Assembly: GCF_003576645.1 (NCBI RefSeq)
Contig: NC_044919.1
Location: 22,383,215-22,447,214 of the forward strand
Direction of reading: 5' to 3'
Source: Ipomoea triloba
Taxonomy: Eukaryota; Streptophyta; Magnoliopsida; Solanales; Convolvulaceae
DNA: 64,000 nt
Positions 10,064 to 20,979 of this stretch are shown piece by piece (position 1 is the first letter of the stretch; each line of letters starts with the position of its first letter). The notes under the pieces are model-generated. The model had not been told where the DNA came from. It did not search any database and was given only the letters and a program-made list of their open reading frames with translations. The position numbers were made by a program, and so were the translations under genes.

Positions 10064-12852
10064 GGAGTTTCACTATTGTATCTGGGTGATTGAAGATAGT
10101 GGAAATCTTCCTTGGAGTTGAAGGAAGAAGTGGAGTAGGAGAATTACACCATCTCCGAACCACTATAAATCTTTGCCTCTCTTTACTTTACTGCACTTTA
10201 TATTTTTGCATGTTTAACTCACTAACCCTTTACGTACTGTGTTGATCATATCATCTGGGTTTGTGTGTTCCCACGTCCGCATATGCTTGAATCTTTGCAT
10301 ACATATTCTTTGAGCTATTCTAAGATATTCCAACGTATTGCATGTCAAGTATCTCTTCAGTTTTACGCAGTTTTATTTTATAGCACTTTACCGTACGATA
10401 TTCCGCTGCACGTTTCAAGTTGAATTTATTCACTTGAAATCTCAGTTGTTGAAGTGTTATAAAGTTTTAATTTGTTTGAAAAGTCTATTCACCCCCCCCC
10501 CTCTAGACTTTTCACCACCTTATCGGGACCAACAAATTACAAAAATACCTCATCTGAGTCTGAGTCATCCTCTATAAGTTGTAGCTTGGAACAAAATTCA
10601 TCATCGTTATGCTTGATTAGCCCAGGATAGTAGTTTTCAAACATTTCAGGAAAGTGTTTGACTTGCATTACTGGTACTGCATTATTTAGGTTATTGAATT
10701 GATCACTTCTCACAGCAAGCTTAAATAACAGACCTCTCCCTTTTAAATTCCTGATGTCTTTAGGAATCTTGGTCATTACCTAAGACATTAAAACAAAGAG
10801 CATTAGAGGTTAAGGCATGTCACTAATATATTATATAGGCATCTATCTTAAGTTCAAAAATAGGGAACTCACAAATGGCTGCATAGCTTTCAATTCATCT
10901 GCCTTTACACACAACAACTCAAGAACTTCACGGTCGCATAAAAGGAGTGGGGCTGTCCCGTTAACATCAACTACACGAATCTTAAGCTTATATCTTGGTT
11001 ACCTTTAATAAACCGACCACCACATTTCCCACAATCATACATTCCAGACTTGAATTCCAACTTCTTATTATAGTTTTGTTGAGGGCAAGAGTCGTAATAC
11101 CAATCATTGGGATCAGACTCAATACCTATAATCTTGCATGGTACCCAAAAATCACCAGTCTGTCATGAAAAAAAAAAGATTTGTAATTGAATCTATTTTA
11201 TAAGTACAGAACTAAAATGGATTGTTAAGAAGTATACCTCTCTTTTAGAAAAGATCTCAGATAATGTTGTGATTTGCATTTTTGAACTGCTTAAGTCCCC
11301 TCCACTTGTAGTACCATAACTGAAAGTAGAATTCGATGTAATGCTCTTCAAAGGTGTTTGCTGCTGCATACATAGACTGAATGCAGAATTTCGGTTAGTC
11401 TATTACTGTTTGCATCATACTCGTATATGAATTTGTTGTACTCAGTTTGTAGATATATGTAACATTGATATGTTAAAGAAACTGCATCATACCTTTCTCT
11501 GAATTCCACAAACTCCACAGTGTTTTGGTTGAATAGCAAATTTGTAGCATCATAAGAACTGCAAATTTTTACTTCTCCAGCTACACAAATATAAATTACA
11601 AAAGCATACAGATTAAGAAATACTCATGTATTGTAGGAACAGATGAGTACAATACTGGAAATGAGTTATGTGATTGCAGGAACAGAACATTCACAAAGAA
11701 ACTTAGGTAAGAGCTTTCTATTAGTAGGAACAAACTATTATCTACTAAAATCAGTTTAAACAAATATTCAGATTTACTATAATCTGTTTACAGTACTTCA
11801 GATACTCAGGTAGGAACATGAGGTAGATATTGCAGCAACCCAAAGCTCTTAAAGAAACAACAACCATAGCTGAGGAAGACATTCAAAAAAGTACTATCAA
11901 GGTAACTGTTATGTAAAAATAAGATTACTTACACTTTTCGACCAGCTTAATCCGACCCATCTGAATTAGAACAACCACTGGATCCAAAAGATCACTTCTA
12001 AAAAAAGGCTTCACTTTCTCTACATGGTCATCCCAAACAGTGCATTTCACTTGATTACCCCTGCATGAAAACTTTTTTAAAAATTGATGCATATTTTCAA
12101 TATGTAAAATAAAACATTTAACTTTTTTGAAACCTTACTTCAAATCTTCAATCAGAAAATCTATCAACCAAGAGGGTCTCCCATTAATCATCTTCTCCAA
12201 TAGAGAGTATATTTCAACTACACGGCCAATGACATCTAGGAAAATAAAAGTAGTATTAAAATTGCATTATAGAAATTAGCATGAACAAATTGACTACCAA
12301 CCAAATTGACTATTTTCTAACTTACCAACCAAAACATTTGCATCCAGTGTGTTCAAACTTTCAAATGGTTGTAGTCGATACATATTCCTTGGAAAATCAC
12401 ATCCTTTATAATCTTTGACCAATGTTTCAGAATAAAATTGCATCATGTACTCACCATGACATGTCTTATAGCAATACCAATGAGCAACTACCAGAAAATT
12501 TTTTATACAATACACATTTCCCTCTACAAAATCATTCAAAGGAGAAACACTCTTTCCTGGAATATGCATGTGAATGTAGGAACCCTAGAAATACAAAAAA
12601 TAAAAAATAAAAAATAGTGTATTAACTAAAGATTCTAGGAATGTTTCTACTGCATTTTTTATAATTTACAATGTTTTAGACATTAAAAAAAGAACAGATT
12701 ACCGCTTCATCATGGAAGACACACTCTCTTGACTTGATTTGATCTCTTCCTCTACTGTGCAAAACATTGTAGGTGCACACGGCCCTCAATCTGATTGCAA
12801 CTGTAGTATGGTGCTTCTGCAACTCTTCAACTAAGACATACATCAGAGCCAT

Positions 12853-13319
12853 AGCGTTTATGAAATTAGATTTGTAGCTTTGCTTGTAAATATCGATATG
12901 ATAATCTTTGTTGTATATATATTGGTAGCCCTAGGGTTATGTAATTATCATGCACATCAATATTCGAAGAGTCACGCCTGTCATTGGAAAGCCAAAGAGT
13001 TGTATCCATAAATAACTTAGGTTCAAATTTAAAATGTAACCAAATGATTCAATACAGAACACAGCCGCAATAATATTAATGTTCTCGGTTTCCCATGAAA
13101 ATGCCCAAAACGACGTAGTTTCCATTGGGCGGGAAACCAAAATTTTTTTTATTTACCAAAAACTTGTCTCTTTATATATATATATATATATATAGATACT
13201 AAAATATTAAATATTAATCTAAAAAAACGTATCTAGAGTTTATACAATGTAGAGTTATTTCGTTCAAAACGATGTTGTTTTGAGTGAAATAACCCATTAA
13301 AAAAAGAAGAACAATAGTT
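12853..13319. other. Upstream flank of the RPA-like gene
   Basis: AT-rich, with a (TA)n run at about 13172-13192. It contains no convincing gene. It would hold the promoter of the RPA-like gene, but no clear TATA box stands out. Confidence 0.4.
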
Positions 13320-13543
13320 AATCGGCCAACTAGGCGGCCTAGTCGGTGTCTAAGAGGCCTAGGCGATCAACGCCTAAGCGGCCTAGGCGGTGCTTAGGCG
13401 GTCTAGGCGGAGCATAGGCGATCGCCTAGCCGGCTAGGCGCCTAGACCACCATTTAAGGTTATACACTAGGCGGTCGACCGGTGCCTAGCACCTAGGCGG
13501 GGATTAATCGGCGCTTAGGCGAGATTTTTGCAACATTGATTTT
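13320..13543. repeat. CCTAGGCGG palindrome cluster, hAT-like element end
   Basis: Many direct and inverted copies of cctaggcgg, gcctaggcg and similar words, ending in gcgcttaggcgagatttttgcaacattg. That end matches the terminus of the hAT MITE at 43080-43891 (reverse of caaggttgcaaaaatcgcg). Its other end is not evident, so this is called a truncated relative. Confidence 0.6.
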
Positions 13544-13576
13544 TAGTATAATAAAAATGTACATTATATTCATGGT

Positions 13577-14850
13577 TCACACAGCTATGTGGACCATGGT
13601 CCACACAATAATTTGCCCCCATAATAAAGTAGCAATATTGTTGCAAATATGCTTCATCTCACTAGTTGTCTCACTTAAATTTTCATTATCCGTAATAGTA
13701 CCATTAAAATCTTGAAGTTCGTTAGATGGTATGTAATATGCAGGATGTTGCTCGAGCATATTAAACATCATGCCATCTTGTGAGTTCTTCTTGATGTAAT
13801 TATGCAATGCAAATGTGACCATAATAACATCAACTTGGGTGTCTACACTAAATTGCGACATTTTACTAAGTATCTTCCATCTCTTCTTTAATACTCCAAA
13901 TGATGTCTCAATACAACTACGAAGAATAGAATGTGCACGATCGAATGCATCTTGAACATTAGTCGGTTGCTCTTCTTCAAATTGAGACTGATGATACCTT
14001 ATTTTTAGATAGGGTACCAGATATACTAGTCTATCTAGATATCATTTATCCACCAAATAATATATTCTTATTAAAAGATAAAAAATAATATGTTTTTTAG
14101 AAATAAATGTTTAATTTACTTAAAATAATTAGGAATATGATACCTTGTGACAACTTATGGATGTTCATTGATGGTGTATTAATTGCATGGAGGAAAATGC
14201 ATGTATCACGTGTTGACCCTTCTCACCCAACTGATGTCATGACATGAAATGTAGGCATTATATTCATTTTCTTCCTCTATAACGCATTTGATCAACCTCT
14301 AGGGTGCAAGCAACTATATGAGTAGCATCAATACATCCAATACAATCATGTACATCATGAGATATTAGATAAAACAAATCAATTTGTGTATAACTAATAT
14401 AGAAATAAAGAAAAGAAATGATCACTATTTTACCTTGAAATATGGCATGTATCAAAGTATCATGCATCATTAGCAATATGAGGCGGTATAAATGAAAGGA
14501 TCATTTGAACAAATGGCATCATGTGCAAGACCATTACAACCCCTACTCCTACTACAAATTGCTTCGAAAACATTGTGAAATGCTCTACTACTTGTTTCGC
14601 CAGAATGTTGAAATCACTCCCTGACATCCTTATTTGAAGCACCCATAGCAAGCGTGTATAGAAAGATACCAACTTTCTCCATAATTGGCATATATTTAGT
14701 ATATTGTAATCCATATTTTGATTGCAAGTCTTAACACAATTGCTTAAATAAAGTAGATTCCATTCTAAATGCACTTACACATCGAATTGGGTGTCTATTG
14801 AAGAATTCTCTCATCCATTCCCTCTCCTTTTAGAAGTGAAGTCATACAAA
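13577..14850 (-). pseudogene. PIF/Harbinger transposase, broken
   Basis: DDE nuclease of the PIF/Harbinger type, read right to left. It starts near REFFNRHPIRCVSAFRM (about 14815-14760). The first catalytic Asp is in CIGCIDATHI (about 14345), the second in YLVD near 14050, and the Glu in IETSFGVLKKRWKIL (about 13910). The C-terminal part has VDVIMVTFALHNYIKKNSQDG at about 13830-13770. Lesions: stops after the LYLSN-like stretch near 14730 and directly after YLVD near 14045, with frame changes between 14480 and 14000. No linked Myb-like ORF was found and element ends could not be fixed. Confidence 0.85.
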
Positions 14851-14879
14851 GCTCTTTGTAAATATATTTATAATAATAT

Positions 14880-15070
14880 TTATTAGAATAAATACCCAAA
14901 ATGATCCCTCGACTATAGCTAAATTCACAAATTGGTCCTCGACTATTGATTGAAACCAATTACATCCTTTAACTTTCCAATTTTGACCCAATTTCGTCCT
15001 CAGTTAGTCTCACCGTTTGTTGACCGTGATTTTGAAGGACATAGTGGTAATTTCACGTGCTCCCTGCATT
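14880..15070. repeat. Single TIR-like end of a MULE/MITE-type repeat
   Basis: Phrases such as aatgatccctcgactat and attggtcctcgactattg, then accgtttgttgaccgtg, are typical of long-TIR plant MITEs. I see only one arm, so it is a fragment. Confidence 0.4.
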
Positions 15071-15960
15071 ATTTCACTTTTTTCAGTGTAATATTATTGA
15101 CACAAAATAAATTATACTTACTTTAATATATAATTATTTTTTAATTTAATTTCTTAATATTTATTAATGTTAATTATTCTGGTAATTTTTCACTTTTTTC
15201 ATGTAATTATGATGGTAATTTTATGCTACAATATTTCAAAATTGTGGCAATTTCATTAATTATTTTGCTAATTTATGGTAATATATTTTAATATTAGAAT
15301 AGAAAAAAATATTATAATTGATATAACTAATAAAATTAGTATGGTAATTTCCACAATATTTGGTAATTATAATTAATATAATTAACTTCATTGAGAAATA
15401 CAATATTTCTTCCGTGGCAATATTTTTGTCAATTTCATTAAATTATAATCAATAAAATATGAAATATAATTAAAGAAATGAAATTATAAAATTAACAAAA
15501 TATGTGTTCATAAATATTTAGAATTTTTTTAAATACATACATACGCACTACATTAATCATACAAAATTTAAATGCTAATTTTTTAATTTTTAAATGTAAA
15601 ATTTTAATTATAAATCTATGAATATAAATTATAATTAATGAAATTATATTATAGAATTTTTCTATATACAAATTAATAAATATTATGTGTATATATAATG
15701 TATTATACAATCATATAAGGAAATGCGTGCTATTATAGTTTAAACTTACTCATACAAAATTTAAAATTTACATTTTTTTATTGATTTTTAATTATAACAA
15801 TTTTAGTTATATACATATTTTTTGTTTTTCACTGTCACTTCAATCCTTCCTCCACATACTTGTTTACCTAGTATGCTTCTTTTCTCATACTCTCTTCATT
15901 ATTACTATTTTATTTATGTATTATATATGGATACAATAATATTTATTATTAATTGAAACA
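15071..15960. other. Very AT-rich non-coding stretch
   Basis: Long A/T tracts with short repeated words such as taattttt and aatatttt. No gene, RNA or element boundary seen. Confidence 0.6.
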
Positions 15961-15969
15961 TGAAGTCAA

Positions 15970-16127
15970 ATAGGTAAAATTCAAGCTCAAGCTCAATTTG
16001 AGCCATCTCGAGCCGAAGAAGATCGGCTTGAGCTTGAACAATCGAGTCAAACGACCTATTCGAGCTCAGCTCGAGCTGCTCAGAAATTTATCGAACTGAG
16101 CTCAGCTCGGCTCTTGCACCCCTAAAA
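15970..16127. repeat. GAGCTCGAG-rich MITE remnant
   Basis: Repeated tcaagctcaagctc, ctcgagccgaag and gagctcagctcgagc, ending ggctcttgcacccct. The end ttgcacccct is the usual terminus of a plant hAT-like MITE rich in GAGCCGAGC words. The left terminus is not visible. Confidence 0.5.
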
Positions 16128-16657
16128 TCATAGTATAAGTTCAACAATTATGCCAATTCTGATTGAGATGGAATTCGAACTTAAGACTTTTCTTATGAAA
16201 ATCAATAAGTAAGTTAAAAATAATAATATAGTTAACAAAATACTAAAGTTTACACTGACGGAATGTAAGGTTATTTAGGAAAAATAAATGATATACTTCG
16301 TATAATATAGGGTAAAGTAGGAAAGCTAATAAAAATACTTAAATCAAAATAATATGAACAATTCATTTCAATCAAAAATTACACCACCAATTTTTAGTTC
16401 CCGTTAGGAGCCTAATTTTATTTACTCTTATTAATTTTGTACATTATAGGCTTTATAATAATAATAGAAGTGTTATAAAGGATGATTGGCGTTGGCAGTT
16501 TGGCTTGAGGCAATCATTGAATCATGCACAGCACAAGAGATGCTTGGTGTAGTGTTTTATGAGTAGTTGATTAGTTGTATGTTCTTCAAATGAAATCGGT
16601 TTGTTTATAATGAACGTAATAATGTTGTTTATTTAAAATGTAAAAATACATACGGTT

Positions 16658-16662
16658 GCGGG

Positions 16663-16705
<43 letters not shown>

Positions 16706-16730
16706 ACGTGTTCGATCCACGTTCACCGCA
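16658..16730 (+). tRNA. tRNA-Phe (anticodon GAA)
   Basis: A 73-base cloverleaf: acceptor arm GCGGGGA/TCACCGC with the usual plant 5:68 mismatch, D arm with tagctcagttgg (A box), anticodon stem TCAGA/TCTGA around the loop CTGAAGA, and T arm ACGTG-TTCGATC-CACGT (B box). Against the plant nuclear sequence I know, the outer T-stem pair is A-T instead of G-C, changed on both sides, so pairing is kept. No run of four or more T follows within 35 bp, so termination may be weak. Confidence 0.92.
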
Positions 16731-16797
16731 ACTTAGCTTCGATAGCTTTACAATATTTATAATTTAAAATTATTGAACAGATGATTTATGCTAGCGT

Positions 16798-16866
16798 TCC
16801 GTTGTTGTCCAGCGGTTAGGATATCTGGCTGTAAAAGAGACCCGAGTTTGATTCCCGGCAATGGAA
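16798..16866 (+). pseudogene. tRNA-Glu pseudogene
   Basis: Acceptor tccgttg, D arm gtccagcggttaggat and T arm with gtttgattcccgg match plant tRNA-Glu. The anticodon arm after atctggct has lost bases and reads gtaaaagagacc, leaving 69 bases and no valid stem or anticodon. The acceptor and T arm carry further substitutions. A T-run (16870 onward) follows, as after a Pol III gene. Confidence 0.8.
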
Positions 16867-16968
16867 CTGTTTTTTTTTTTTAAATGTGAAACTGCAATCT
16901 TTTAGTTTGTTTATTTTTTTAAAATGTGAAACTGCAATATTTTAGTTTATTTATTTTTTTTAATTAAG

Positions 16969-17267
16969 GAAAATTACATTTTTCATCCCTAAATTATAGG
17001 GTAATTATATAAATTTTCCCTAAGTATTAATCATATTCACTTTTCGTCCTTAAATTATCATTGACGTTGCGTTTTTCGTCCCTTTACTAATAAAATATTA
17101 GGGACAAAATTTACAATTTTAGTATAATTCAGGAACGAAAATTGAGCACAAAATGAAGAAAAATGCAACATCAATAATAACTTAGGGACGAAAAGTGAGT
17201 ATGACCAACATTCATGAACGAATTCTATAATTATCTTATAACTTAAGGGAGAAAAATACAAATTTTC
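16969..17267. mobile_element. Foldback MITE with about 130-150-bp TIRs
   Basis: ggaaaattacatttttcatccc at the left pairs with ...gggagaaaaatacaaattttc at the right. Inner blocks cacttttcgtcc/ggacgaaaagtg and gacgttgcgtttttc/gaaaaatgcaacatc also match inverted. No coding sequence. A TSD was not identified. Confidence 0.7.
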
Positions 17268-17670
17268 TTTCTAATAAATAACATTAGGAAAATGGTTCAT
17301 GGCGAATGATCCAGCCCGTCATCCCCTGAATGACTGCAAAAATGATCCAAAATTAGTTTTATGATGGCGTTCTACCACAGGAGCATAGGGCACAAACATA
17401 AATTTGTGGCAACTACTTCATTTTCTGATTGAATATATTGATAATGGCATGCATATTACAAAAAGCATACATATGAATTTATACATTTTGTACTTTTAGG
17501 CATATACTCTTCTACTCAAAACAAATATATCTTCTCATCCCATAGTTTATAAATTATGCTATCAGCTTTCATGATAAAGCTTTATTAGAAGCATATTTAA
17601 GAATCAGGATGATCCTAAAAAAAATTAAGGCTTGTTTAATAGTTGAATTTAGGCTCTTTCTCTCTTCTAC

Positions 17671-17732
<62 letters not shown>
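17671..17732. repeat. (ATT)n microsatellite
   Basis: About 20 uninterrupted ATT units. Confidence 0.95.
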
Positions 17733-17737
17733 GTGTA

Positions 17738-18420
17738 AATATAAATATAAAATAAGTCAAAATATAATGCCTAAAATATTTATCAAAAAAAAAATACAAG
17801 TCAAAATCTATACTGTATATAAAAGTAAAATCATCCTATTTCATTTTCACGTGCAATATTTTGTAGTTAATTAATTAAGGGTCACACTTGTATGAGACTG
17901 TCTCACGGGTCTCAATCTGTGAGACGGGTCGGGTCACACAATTTGGGTCATATTTAATTTATGGATTAGTTCTGTTTGGCTAAAAAAAATTAACAATCAG
18001 ATATGGGCTATTTTAGCCCAATTTTATTAATTAATTTTATCAATTTTTCGCTCCAATTTTCGCGTTTCCTGTGTTCTTCACGTAGAACTTGTCCAAGCAG
18101 TAGAGACGATTCCCCTCTACTTTTAAACTAATTTTCAAATTTTCTCTTGACAAAGGTGCATTTTCTTCACAATCTCAGGTGAATTTTTGATAGTTTTAAT
18201 GTGAGAAATTTGTTATGGTTTCGCTATTACACTCCAATTCTTCTGTTTCTCGCGGCGCACTCAATTCTTATGTTTCTCGCGGTCGCCATTCCATTAATCT
18301 CTCAGAGTTTTGCGTTACAGAGTAATTTCGCCGCCGGTAACTGCTATTACTGTATTACGGTGGCAACTATACTCTCCATTTATTCTGTTTAATTTCTTGC
18401 TTTTCTCGCAGCGGTCGCCA
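17738..18420 (+). repeat. Dispersed repeat, copy A (pairs with 44328-45030)
   Basis: Collinear with 44328-45030. Shared phrases are tgtaaatataaatataaaataag, the palindrome-like gtctcacgggtc, ggattagttctgtttgg, gatatgggct, gtgttcttc.cgtagaacttgtcc and ttctcttgacaaaggtgc. Both copies have an ATT/AAT microsatellite at the same left edge. No open frame is shared, so it looks like non-coding repeat, possibly a promoter or leader segment of a larger element. Confidence 0.7.
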
Positions 18421-19034
18421 TTCCGTCAGGTAACTGCTATTACTGTACAGTTCTTATATTTAATTTCTCTCATGATGCTCTCCATTATAATAAGGAGTGT
18501 TGTGTTTGCATGCAGTAAGTCGGATTTTGTCAGCCAGACATATTTCGCCGCTAGCAACTCTACCTATTAATCTCTGCTTCATTGGGTTAATTTCTTGCTG
18601 TTCATCGTAGGTAACTTCCTATTACTCTTTGCTTCTTCCTTTTTTTGTTTTGAATACTATTGACTCTATTAAAATGTAGTATACTGTTGCTTCTTCCTTT
18701 AAGTGTTGAGTATTCATTTTGCTAAGAAGTAGTATACTTGTGCTATTAAATATTGTGTTTCACTGTTAAAGTGTTGAATATTCATTTGTGTTATAAAGTA
18801 CTAGTTTTAGGCTATAAAGTATTAGGTTTAATGGTTAAAGTGTTGAGTATTCATTTGTGTTTAAAAGTAGTATACTTGTGCTATTAAATATTGTGTTTGA
18901 ATGTTAAAGTGTTGAGTACTCATTTGTGTTATAAAGTACTACCTCCGTCCCATTTTGGTTGTCTAGTTCATTTAACGAGGTTTGACTGAATTTATTTTTA
19001 ATCAAAATTTTCATAATATTAAGTTTAGCATTAA
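18421..19034. other. Short internal repeats and a Stowaway-like terminus
   Basis: Between 18690 and 18940 the words gtgttgagtattcatttgtg, aagtagtatacttgtgctatt and taaagtac recur at about 60-120-bp spacing. At 18948 ctacctccgtcccattttgg resembles a Stowaway/Tc1-mariner MITE terminus, but no inverted partner was found. Confidence 0.4.
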
Positions 19035-19262
19035 TATTATGAAACACCCTAAAAGTGGTCGAAAATACCCTTTTCGACCAAAATGGGGATGCGGAAATTC
19101 ATGCGTCGGAAATTCCGACCACTACGAACGGTGGTCCAGAATATCCGACCACCTCGTGGTCGGAAGGTGGTCGGAAATTCCATACCACTTCAATTTGGTG
19201 GTGGTCTTTCCATTCCGACCACTTACAAATTGTGGTCGGAAATCACGAAAACTGGTAAAAAA
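19035..19262. mobile_element. CACTA-like subterminal repeat cluster
   Basis: Dense gtggtcgg and ccgaccac words in both orientations, as found in subterminal regions of plant CACTA (En/Spm) elements. The same kind of cluster is at 44052-44276. No CACTA terminus with a 3-bp TSD was found here. Confidence 0.5.
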
Positions 19263-20964
19263 GGTATTAAATTAAAAATATTTACATTTCAATTTAATGC
19301 ATATTATCTGCCATGCAATAATAATTTTAAAACAAATAATACTTTAATAACAATGTAAAGTCACCAAAAAATAATAATTTTAATTACATTTATTGATTAT
19401 CTAGCTTCACATGTCCAAAAGTAATAGCTACTTTACATTTCAAAAATTAATAGCTACTTCACATTTCAAAAAGTAATAACTACTCAAAATTGAACTATTG
19501 AGATTACTCTTTCACATTAAGATTATCTAGCCCAACATCACTACTTTAATTGCTATCGGCGGTAGAAGCAACAAATTGTACCAACTTAGGATGTGCACTA
19601 TGTATACCTTGTAACAACTTCATAATCTTCTTACTTTGGTCTAGAATCTCCTTGTTAGTTTGCTCTAATTGTTAAATTCTTTCTGTGAAAATTTAAAAAA
19701 AAAAACAAATTATAATTAGTAAATATAAGGAAGAATTCTTGTTCCAATTGCATTGGGAGGTTCAAACCTAAAACAAGAATAGCAAACTCATAATTCAAAT
19801 CAGAATTCAAAACTACACTGAACAGGCATAAAATGAAGATTAATTAATTAAGACAAGAATGACAAACTCATAATTCAGATTAGAATTCAAAATTCCAGAA
19901 CTAATTAATTAAGACTCTTTTTTAAAAAAAATACAAGTACCAAAGTAATATACTGAAAGCAAAACAAGCATAATATAGGAGGCAAATCATACTAGTACAA
20001 GAATTATCAGCTGTCAGCATAAGTAAAAAGGAGGATAGAAGCAATATAACATTTTGAATGAAACTAAATCATTTTGTTGATGTGATAAACAACACAAGCA
20101 TCTTAACTTCATAGGAAGAAAATAGTCATACACAGCTAATACCATAAAAGATTAGTAGCAAGCTCCAAATTGTTCAACTGCAAAATATATTGAAATTTAT
20201 GAATCTTAAAGTAAAAAATAATTAAGTTACGTACCTTGGCAGAAGCTTAGATAGTGGGAAACACCTACAAAAACTGAAGAAAGCAAATTAAAATGGTCAT
20301 GTTTCATTGAAAATTTAAATTATTTGGTCTATTTCATACAAGTTAATAGGAAATTAATGATTTATTCATACCGTCACAATATGCTCCTGTGAAATATCTC
20401 TCCTGACCAGAAGTCTAGAACTACCAACAATAATAAAGCAGTAGCCAGACTTGGGTGTTTTATAAACATCATTTTAAAATAGAAAGCAAAGGATACTAAA
20501 GTTACACGTACAATGTGAACAACATATGCCGCACTACCGCTGCTCTCAATCCGCCCGAGATCTCTAGATAAATAAGAAAATATGCAGAAGAAATTGCTTC
20601 AAGTAATTACAATCCCAGCCATGAGGTTTTGCTTCACTTACCCCCCATCATATTATTCCCGAGTATCAGGTCTCTACTCCTCACAATACAGAAATGGTTA
20701 AATCCTACAAATATAAAGCTCAAACTCGAGTATCGTAGATTTTGACAAGAGAGAACGCGGAAAATACTCACCCTCTTAGTTGTCTTTGTCGCCCGTCAGA
20801 CCACCTGAGCTGCTATGCCCCCGTCGTCATCGTCGACTTGTCGCACAGCAGAGGTCTTCACTCTTCAGAGTTTAGACTTCTAAGGGAATAAGGGATTGAG
20901 AGAATAGATCTAGGAATGAGGCGAAACCATTGAGAGAATAGAGAAGGAGGCGGAGGCATGAAAC
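19263..20964. other. AT-rich region with a possible CACTA C-terminal exon remnant
   Basis: On the - strand near 19680-19550 a short open stretch reads QLEQTNKEILDQSKK and then SAHPKLVQFVAS, a coiled-coil-like tail seen at the ends of some plant transposase ORFs. It has an early stop upstream. The rest is AT-rich with no gene. Given the CACTA-like repeats beside it, it may be the 3' part of a decayed CACTA element. Confidence 0.3.
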
Positions 20965-20979
20965 TGATTCGTGAAAGAA

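Larger units (their letters stand above)
8293..10534 (+). mobile_element. Solo LTR, Copia (Sirevirus-like), TSD AATTA, in RPA intron
   Basis: TGTTAGGAAT...GGGACCAACA, flanked by AATTA at 8288-8292 and 10535-10539. Same family as 5567-6873 by both ends and inner order: tatagtggttcgg-type block (read reversed), then ctattcaccccccccc and ccaaca at the 3' end. No gag or pol sequence and no second LTR, so it is a solo LTR left by recombination. The TATA box at 9606-9613 sits about 235 bp before the hairpin array, placing the array in the transcribed R/U5 part. Confidence 0.85.
8030..12852 (-). pseudogene. RPA1-like single-strand DNA-binding protein gene, Helitron-associated type
   Basis: Nine exons: 12852-12703, 12584-12326, 12235-12139, 12060-11933, 11580-11493, 11376-11238, 11159-10873, 10779-10549 and 8227-8030. 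Each junction has GT/AG and keeps phase. The product is a replication protein A large-subunit homologue with OB folds. Landmarks are EGNVYCIKNFLV and MMQFYSET in exon 2, DVIGRVVEIYS in exon 3, KCTVWDDHV in exon 4, the zinc-ribbon OB fold in exon 7 (FWVPCKIIGIE, WYYDSC, YDCGKCGGRF), RVVDVNGTAPLLLCDRE, and a Lys-rich tail KKKKQIVVKEE. Exon 7 has a 1-bp loss near 10991-11000, so the copy is probably dead. The zinc ribbon has only one clear later CxxC pair plus an earlier Cys. The last intron is swollen by a 2.24-kb solo LTR. Plant Helitrons often carry such genes, and the strand matches the Helitron Rep to the left. Confidence 0.88.

Noticed and set aside
17569..17799. 76-codon ORF with Ile tract
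   Set aside because: The tract is the translation of the ATT microsatellite.
19055..19358. Three overlapping + strand ORFs
   Set aside because: They read through CACTA-like gtggtcgg repeats in all frames and have no domain or start context.
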